This document shows positions 7,760 through 10,000 of a DNA stretch of 10,000 nt, in pieces (position 1 is the first letter of the stretch; each line of letters begins with the position of its first letter). Position numbers and translations under genes: made by a program. This DNA comes from Actinidia chinensis (Eukaryota; Streptophyta; Magnoliopsida; Ericales; Actinidiaceae): assembly GCA_009663005.1 (NCBI GenBank), contig VIGQ01002286.1, positions 1 through 10,000 on the forward strand, read 5' to 3'. The notes below the pieces were generated by a model. That model was not told where the DNA came from, did not search any database, and worked only from the letters and a program-made list of their open reading frames with translations.

Positions 7760-8920
7760 CTGTGCACAAGGCCAGTAAAAATCAGTAACGCGTTTTTGGA
7801 TGGGCAACTGTTAGGCGCTAAAATCCAAAAATAAGATATTCAATTCAAGAATGACCATTACTCTGTTTTGAATTTCCAAACGTAGGCTCCCAGGAATTCC
7901 CACCATGCAAGTAAACTGCAAAAACCTCTCAAGCTATGTTTCTCAGTTTTGAAAACTGAAGGCTTTTTCATTCAGTTTCCTCATTTTCCGTTCCTTTTTT
8001 AAGGTTTTTTCCATCGGGAGATCTTCAGCAAGAAAACAACCCTGTAAATAAACAAAGAAATGAAAGAAAAAAAAGAGAAGGAAAAAAAACATATTTTTCA
8101 CAATCATGCCAATTGTAAGATCTCTTCATAGTAAACGTACACATACCCACAAACAATCTTCCAATAACTAGTTAAACTCAGGAAAGACAATTTGGATCAA
8201 TCAATTGTGAAGATTAACATGAAGGCTCACCTTAACCATACATCCATTTAATCTGAACAACCTTGTTTTTCCAGAGTTCCATCACTGCAATTATTTCTAG
8301 ACCAAGTGCTCTTCACAAACAGGGGGAGGAGCGCAAAAGAGAAAAGAGAAAAGAAAGAACCAAAGAACAGAAGGGAAGAATCAACAAGGAAATGGGAATT
8401 CATGGTGAGCATCAATTTATTCCCACTTAATGAAAAGACACGCTCAAATGCAATAGCACCACATCAGCACCACATCTCGACCCCCATCCACCACATTAAA
8501 AAAAAATAAAAAAAATAAAAAAAATAAAAAAAACTTCCTAGGTTGTAGAGAAAACCCTAACCTAATTAACAAGAAGAAAATATGGAAAAAGAAGATCTCA
8601 CTGCTCGGAAGTTTTATCAGCAAAGAAAAATTGTCAAGGACCGGGAAACATCCACACATAATTGCATAAAACTTAGCTTCTAAACACGTTTCAAAGTGTA
8701 GAGTAATCGAATAATTAAAAATAACCAAATTTTCCGCACAAGAGCTACATTCCAGGTCGCTGCTGTGCATAAGGCCGGTAGTAGGCCTACTTATGACAGG
8801 AAGTGGCACCAGTATTATTGCTTTAAAGCCACACGATGCTAGTTTCTTTGTATTTTGTAAGTCAAAATAGAACCACATCCCACTATGAATTTACATAACT
8901 TTCCTTTTCTTAGGGGCAGA
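7760..8920. other. No recognisable exon; probable intron of the MAPR-like gene
   Basis: If the MAPR-like gene continues upstream, this is intron sequence on the minus strand. It is AT-rich. It includes a purine-rich tract at 8321-8395 and an A-rich array near 8500. The 144-codon minus frame at 8878-8444 is mostly Phe, Leu and Ile from poly-A/T composition and has no domain. A 34-codon plus-strand frame at 8581, starting MEKEDLTARKFYQQRK behind an AAACCCTAA-like motif, is noted but unsupported. Confidence 0.45.
8497..8533. repeat. A-rich array, (A8T)n, about four units
   Basis: Runs of 9, 8, 8 and 8 A residues are separated by single T residues at 8507, 8516 and 8525, a 9-base period. This could be a minisatellite or the decayed tail of a retroposed sequence on the plus strand. 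No SINE head was recognised upstream. Confidence 0.8.
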
Positions 8921-9340
8921 GCTAGCATGTGCCCACAGAGGCAACGGCCCTTCACCTAACCACTTTGAAAAATGCCACTAGTCCATAGTACAATTTATTC
9001 ACTTCACCCCACTCTAAAAACTTATACATATGCCTCTACTGTTGGGGATACTTTTTTTGTTTCTTTTTTCCACAAAGCTCCCCTGTATTATCAATTTTGG
9101 TTAGCCTTTAGACAGAGTTTCAGAGAGAAATTTTAATTTCAATTTGAAAATAAACTTTAAAATATAGAGAATCAAAATTTTAATGTAAGGGGAAAGAATT
9201 GTGGAATTCTGTAGTTTCATTAAGTAGATAAACATTCATTAATTAAAATTATGTTGTCAGGATCATGGTATTTAATCCGGGAAGATCCAATCCTTGGATT
9301 TATTAGTGTCTCTCAGCCCCAAAATTAGGCTCGCCCTCTG
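8921..9340. mobile_element. Small TIR element remnant with AGGGGC(A/G)GAGC-type ends
   Basis: The left end reads TAGGGGCAGAGCTAGC (from 8921). The right end read on the minus strand is CAGAGGGCGAGCCTAATTTTG (from 9340), an imperfect inverted pair. Termini of the form AGGGGCGGAGCC, followed by sequence such as ATTTTGGGGC, are frequent in plant repeat families. Inside it is AT-rich with no coding capacity. Flanking bases give no clear target-site duplication, so the family and exact borders are uncertain. Confidence 0.45.
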
Positions 9341-10000
9341 AATCTCTGTTATTTAATATAGTCCTAGCATTATTCCCTTCATAACTCTACCCCCTAAAAA
9401 ACGTCTACTTCATCACTGTCATCAGCCAAACCACAGCCCACAGGACTCACCCCACACACCACCATCCCCAGCCCAACCGCCACATTGCTCTCCCTCATCT
9501 TGCTCGTTTGATTGCCATCACCCCACCCCACCCACCCCCCAAAAAAAAAATTCTCTCACGCTCTCCTAATTCTTCGACCTCCCACCTTCCTCCAACCAAC
9601 CTCGCTCCCATTTCCTCCACCCCCACCAAAGCCGGGGCCCCACTGTAGAAACTTCTTTCCTTCACCTCTCTTCTTCTCTCCCCTCACCTCCTCATCGCAA
9701 CGTTCTCTAATGCAGGACCACGTGAATCATCGAGAGAGATTGTGTGATTGATAGAAAGAGTTGTCCATTTTCAATTTCATTTAAATTTCACTACTGCCAA
9801 CTACAAACATACACACGCAATGAATATGTCCCCCACCATTAAAAAATCTGGAAAAAAACGACTCTGAGAGGAGGGAGTAGAATTTGTATAAGGCGATGTT
9901 TGTCGTTGCTGGAGTTTTTGAGCGAGGGAAAACTAGAGCTGACTCGGGACACAGAGAGAGATCAGAAAAGAAGAGCAAGGAGAGGCCCGGGATTGAGGGC
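9341..10000. other. C-rich and CT-rich non-coding stretch, possible 5' flank
   Basis: From 9411 to 9690 the plus strand is strongly C-rich and pyrimidine-rich, including CCCACCCCACCCACC-like runs and an A10 run at 9541-9550. A splice-acceptor-like sequence ends at 9715 (TTCTCTAATGCAG), and a G-box CACGTG lies at 9719-9724. At 9896 a plus-strand ATG opens a frame that stays open to the window edge (35 codons, MFVVAGVFERGK...). On the minus strand the same DNA is CT-rich like a plant 5' leader. I cannot say which, if either, is transcribed. Confidence 0.4.

Noticed and set aside
8230..8285. Possible short minus-strand exon between TAATTGCAG and AAG|GTGAGC, containing MELWKNKVVQ
   Set aside because: The splice-like borders are reasonable and MELW faintly recalls MAPR N-termini, but the frame stops at once and no membrane segment follows.
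8444..8878. 144-codon minus-strand frame, the longest simple ORF in the window
   Set aside because: A large part is Phe/Leu/Ile translated from the (A8T)n array and AT-rich intron-like DNA; no family features.
9896..10000. Plus-strand frame open to the window end (MFVVAGVFERGK...)
   Set aside because: Only 35 codons, GA-rich and charged, with no homology that I recognise; it is as likely to be the antisense of a CT-rich 5' leader.
1..10000. tRNA, rRNA, CRISPR arrays, retrotransposon LTRs with polymerase domains, viral insertions
   Set aside because: I looked for cloverleaf arms, regularly spaced repeats, TG...CA LTR pairs and reverse transcriptase or integrase motifs and saw none I could support.

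Overview
This is nuclear DNA of a flowering plant, most likely a eudicot. The evidence is AT-rich intergenic DNA full of small fold-back elements, GT-AG style introns, and two recognisable plant gene remnants. There is no bacterial operon structure, no rRNA or tRNA gene, no CRISPR array and no viral gene that I can see. Most of the window is intergenic or transposon-derived.

Layout. 1-1093: no recognisable gene; it ends in the upstream region of the first gene. 1094-2735 (+): a PHYTOCHROME KINASE SUBSTRATE (PKS) family gene whose conserved blocks appear in the right order but jump between all three forward frames. 2736-3435: anonymous sequence. 3436-6070: a cluster of short non-autonomous elements. 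These are a tandem ~205-211 bp duplication, a GAGCATC-type terminal-inverted-repeat element, a 530 bp fold-back element, a ~180 bp MITE with a CCTAATTAGG core, and a larger fold-back element carrying CCCCCCTGAGG-type subterminal sequence. 6369-6780 (-): two tentative exons of an unidentified protein. 7438-7759 (-): the 3' exon of a membrane steroid-binding protein of the MAPR (cytochrome b5-like) family, again broken by frame changes. 7760-10000: probable intron or 5' flanking DNA of that gene, an AT-rich satellite-like tract, another small TIR element (8921-9340) and a C-rich, CT-rich stretch.

The main result is that both recognisable genes keep near-consensus protein motifs but change reading frame repeatedly: about seven to nine times in PKS, and four times in the MAPR exon. 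In the MAPR exon every change fits a single missing base. Indel-rich, substitution-poor damage in two unrelated genes suggests either residual long-read consensus errors in the assembly or two recently dead genes. The sequence alone cannot settle which. PKS (phytochrome and phototropin signalling) and MAPR (heme/steroid-binding membrane protein) are not known to act together, and their adjacency looks incidental. I did not find a novel defence or mobile gene system.
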